In this document: positions 62,671-64,000 of the stretch, piece by piece
Layout of the letters: each line of letters starts with the position of its first letter
Position numbering within the stretch: position 1 is the stretch's first letter
NCBI GenBank assembly: GCA_934661755.1
Contig: CAKUJM010000001.1
Coordinates: forward strand, 1 to 64,000
Origin: an uncultured Lentisphaeria bacterium
GTDB lineage: Bacteria > Verrucomicrobiota > Lentisphaeria > Oligosphaerales > Oligosphaeraceae
DNA length: 64,000 bases
Reading direction: 5' to 3'
Position numbers and translations under genes: made by a program
The notes under the pieces: model-generated
The model's database searches: none
Seen by the model: only the letters and a program-made list of their open reading frames with translations
Told to the model about the DNA's origin: nothing

Positions 62671-64000
62671 TCAGCTCTTGAACTGCATCCGGTGGGTGAG
62701 CATCGAACGGGCGCGCTCCGCCAGATTGGAGAGATGGGCGGCAATGCGCTCGAGGTTGGCCAGCAGCTCGACATAGATGACGCCATTTTCGACATTGCAG
62801 TCGCGGGAATGCAGCCGCGCCTCGTGGTTGCCCTCGAAGCGCGCGGTCATCATCTTGATCTCGCCGCAATACTTGATCACCTTGTCGATCAGCTTCTGGT
62901 CATTGCGGGACATGCCGTCGATCAGCATGGCGCCGGTGTCGGCCAGGCGCTCGCCGATGGTGCGGGTCTCATTGAGGGCCGGCTCGGAGAATTTCTGGCT
63001 CGAGGCCTCCTCGCTGGACACCAGCTGGAGGATGTTGATGGCGCGGTCGCCAATGCGCTCGACGTCATTGACGCAATGCATGAATGCCGGGATGATCGCC
63101 GACTGGTTCTCCGCCAGATTCCGCCGGGTGAGCTTGACCAGGTAGTCCATGATGTCATGCTGGGCACGGTCGATCTGCGCCTCCTGGTGGTTGAGCTTCT
63201 CGTCATTGGCGTGGCTGCGGGCGACAAAGGCGCCGATGGCCCCGTCGGTCAGCGACATCGCCTCGCGGGTCATGGCCAGCAGCGCGGTGAGCACCTGGTC
63301 GATTGCCGCGGAGGGCGAATTGAGCAGATGCGGCTCCAGGATGCAAAGCGACTGCCGGTCGCCATCCTGGTCGCCGCGCGCCGGGACCATCTTGACCGCC
63401 AGCCATGAGAGCCAGTTGACAAACGGCATCGCCACCACCACCGCGAAGATGCTGAAGAGGGTATGGGCGTTGGCGATATGGCGTCCGATGGCCTGGGGCA
63501 CGGCGGCGAAGACATCGCCGGGCGTCAGCACGTCCACCAGCTTCAGGAAGCAGGGTACGCCATCCCAGTAGACATAGTAGGTGAGGAGCATGGCCATCAC
63601 CCCGAAGATCTTGAAGAGCATGGAGGCCAGCGCGGTCTGGCGGGCGGTGCGGTTGGTGTTGAGCGCCGCCAGGATGCCGGTGATGGTGGTGCCGATGTTG
63701 TCGCCCAGCACCAGCGGAAACGCCGTCCAGAAATTCAGCAGCCCGCTGGCCGCCAGCGCGATGGTCATGGACACCGTGACCGACGATGACTGCACAATCA
63801 CCGTCATCAGGATGCCGATGCCGATGGCCCCCAGCACCGGCAGTAGCGGCGGCCAGCCCCCGGGGGTGCGCGGCGTGCAGTCGAACAGCGAGAAGAAATG
63901 CTGGAAGGTCGGAAACTCCGCGATGGTCCTGGACTCCGCGCTCATCATCATCATCCCGAAGAAGAGCACGCCAAAGCCGAAGATGGTCTCCGCGGCCCCG
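62671..64000 (-). CDS. Na/Pi cotransporter family protein with PhoU domain (5' end outside window)
   Basis: At least 443 residues; the frame is open to the window edge, so the N-terminus is missing. The visible membrane part has the NptA repeat motif (IVQSSSVTVSMTIALA, then LGDNIGTTITGILAAL) and helices for sodium-coupled phosphate uptake. The last 190 residues form a cytoplasmic PhoU-like helical domain (CVNDVERIGDRAINILQL, NLAERARSMLTHR). Such fusions of NptA and PhoU are common in bacteria. Its stop lies 7 bp before the -35 of the rpsB promoter. Confidence 0.9.
   Translation of the reverse strand, partial: GAAETIFGFGVLFFGMMMMSAESRTIAEFPTFQHFFSLFDCTPRTPGGWPPLLPVLGAIGIGILMTVIVQSSSVTVSMTIALAASGLLNFWTAFPLVLGDNIGTTITGILAALNTNRTARQTALASMLFKIFGVMAMLLTYYVYWDGVPCFLKLVDVLTPGDVFAAVPQAIGRHIANAHTLFSIFAVVVAMPFVNWLSWLAVKMVPARGDQDGDRQSLCILEPHLLNSPSAAIDQVLTALLAMTREAMSLTDGAIGAFVARSHANDEKLNHQEAQIDRAQHDIMDYLVKLTRRNLAENQSAIIPAFMHCVNDVERIGDRAINILQLVSSEEASSQKFSEPALNETRTIGERLADTGAMLIDGMSRNDQKLIDKVIKYCGEIKMMTARFEGNHEARLHSRDCNVENGVIYVELLANLERIAAHLSNLAERARSMLTHRMQFKS

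Overview
The window looks like a chromosomal segment of a high-GC Gram-negative bacterium of the PVC superphylum, most likely Lentisphaerota (Victivallis-like). This is an inference from gene content. It rests on two short pseudopilins with the FTLIELLVVIAIIAIL signature and DGH-type C-termini, a large carbohydrate-degradation region, LPS heptosyltransferase, a type II secretion-like gene cluster and a GATC restriction system. No rRNA, tRNA or ribosomal marker comparison could be run to confirm it.

Layout. (1) 1-222: an 8-bp-period tandem repeat. (2) 256-10955, minus strand: a compact housekeeping run purL-waaF-rpoZ-xerD-uvrA-prfC. (3) 11071-14170: accD (plus strand) convergent with an HD phosphohydrolase and an acyl-CoA ligase that overlap by 4 bp. 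(4) 14296-31660: an accessory region built around three giant secreted proteins of about 1,320-1,340 residues that I cannot assign to a known family. Two are near-copies sharing a roughly 1.7-kb tract that appears identical. A GntR-type regulator, a pseudopilin, a NodB-type polysaccharide deacetylase and an acetyl-xylan-esterase-like hydrolase form the second half, closed by a terminator. (5) 31850-33920: a membrane-anchored Ser/Thr kinase and a TIGR04076-like protein. (6) 34209-46908: an RpiR/SIS regulator followed by a probable seven-gene sugar operon (mannose-6-phosphate-isomerase-like, ROK kinase, small secreted protein, pseudopilin, secreted GH13-like enzyme, GH42-like beta-galactosidase, sialate O-acetylesterase), ended by a hairpin terminator. 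(7) 46948-50375: a glycyl radical enzyme divergent from an AraC regulator with overlapping promoters, and a small membrane protein. (8) 50376-54504: a gene-poor, lower-GC stretch holding a DinJ-type antitoxin and a DpnII-like restriction-modification system, probably acquired. (9) 54846-58354: type II secretion/type IV pilus-like genes (GspM/PilO-like, GspC/PilP-like, GspE ATPase). (10) 58379-64000, minus strand: recF, purD, tsf, rpsB and a Na/Pi cotransporter cut by the window edge.

How the parts fit: regions 4 and 6 read as regulated polysaccharide-processing loci. Secreted enzymes de-acetylate and cleave glycans outside the cytoplasm. Cytoplasmic GH42, ROK kinase and sugar-phosphate isomerase feed sugar into glycolysis. 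Each locus carries a pseudopilin and a dedicated transcription factor. The most novel-looking elements are the giant protein family with its duplicated, gene-converted copies and the decayed second copy of the GntR regulator promoter, and the Dam-type methyltransferase carrying an N-terminal DNA-binding domain above an inverted-repeat promoter.
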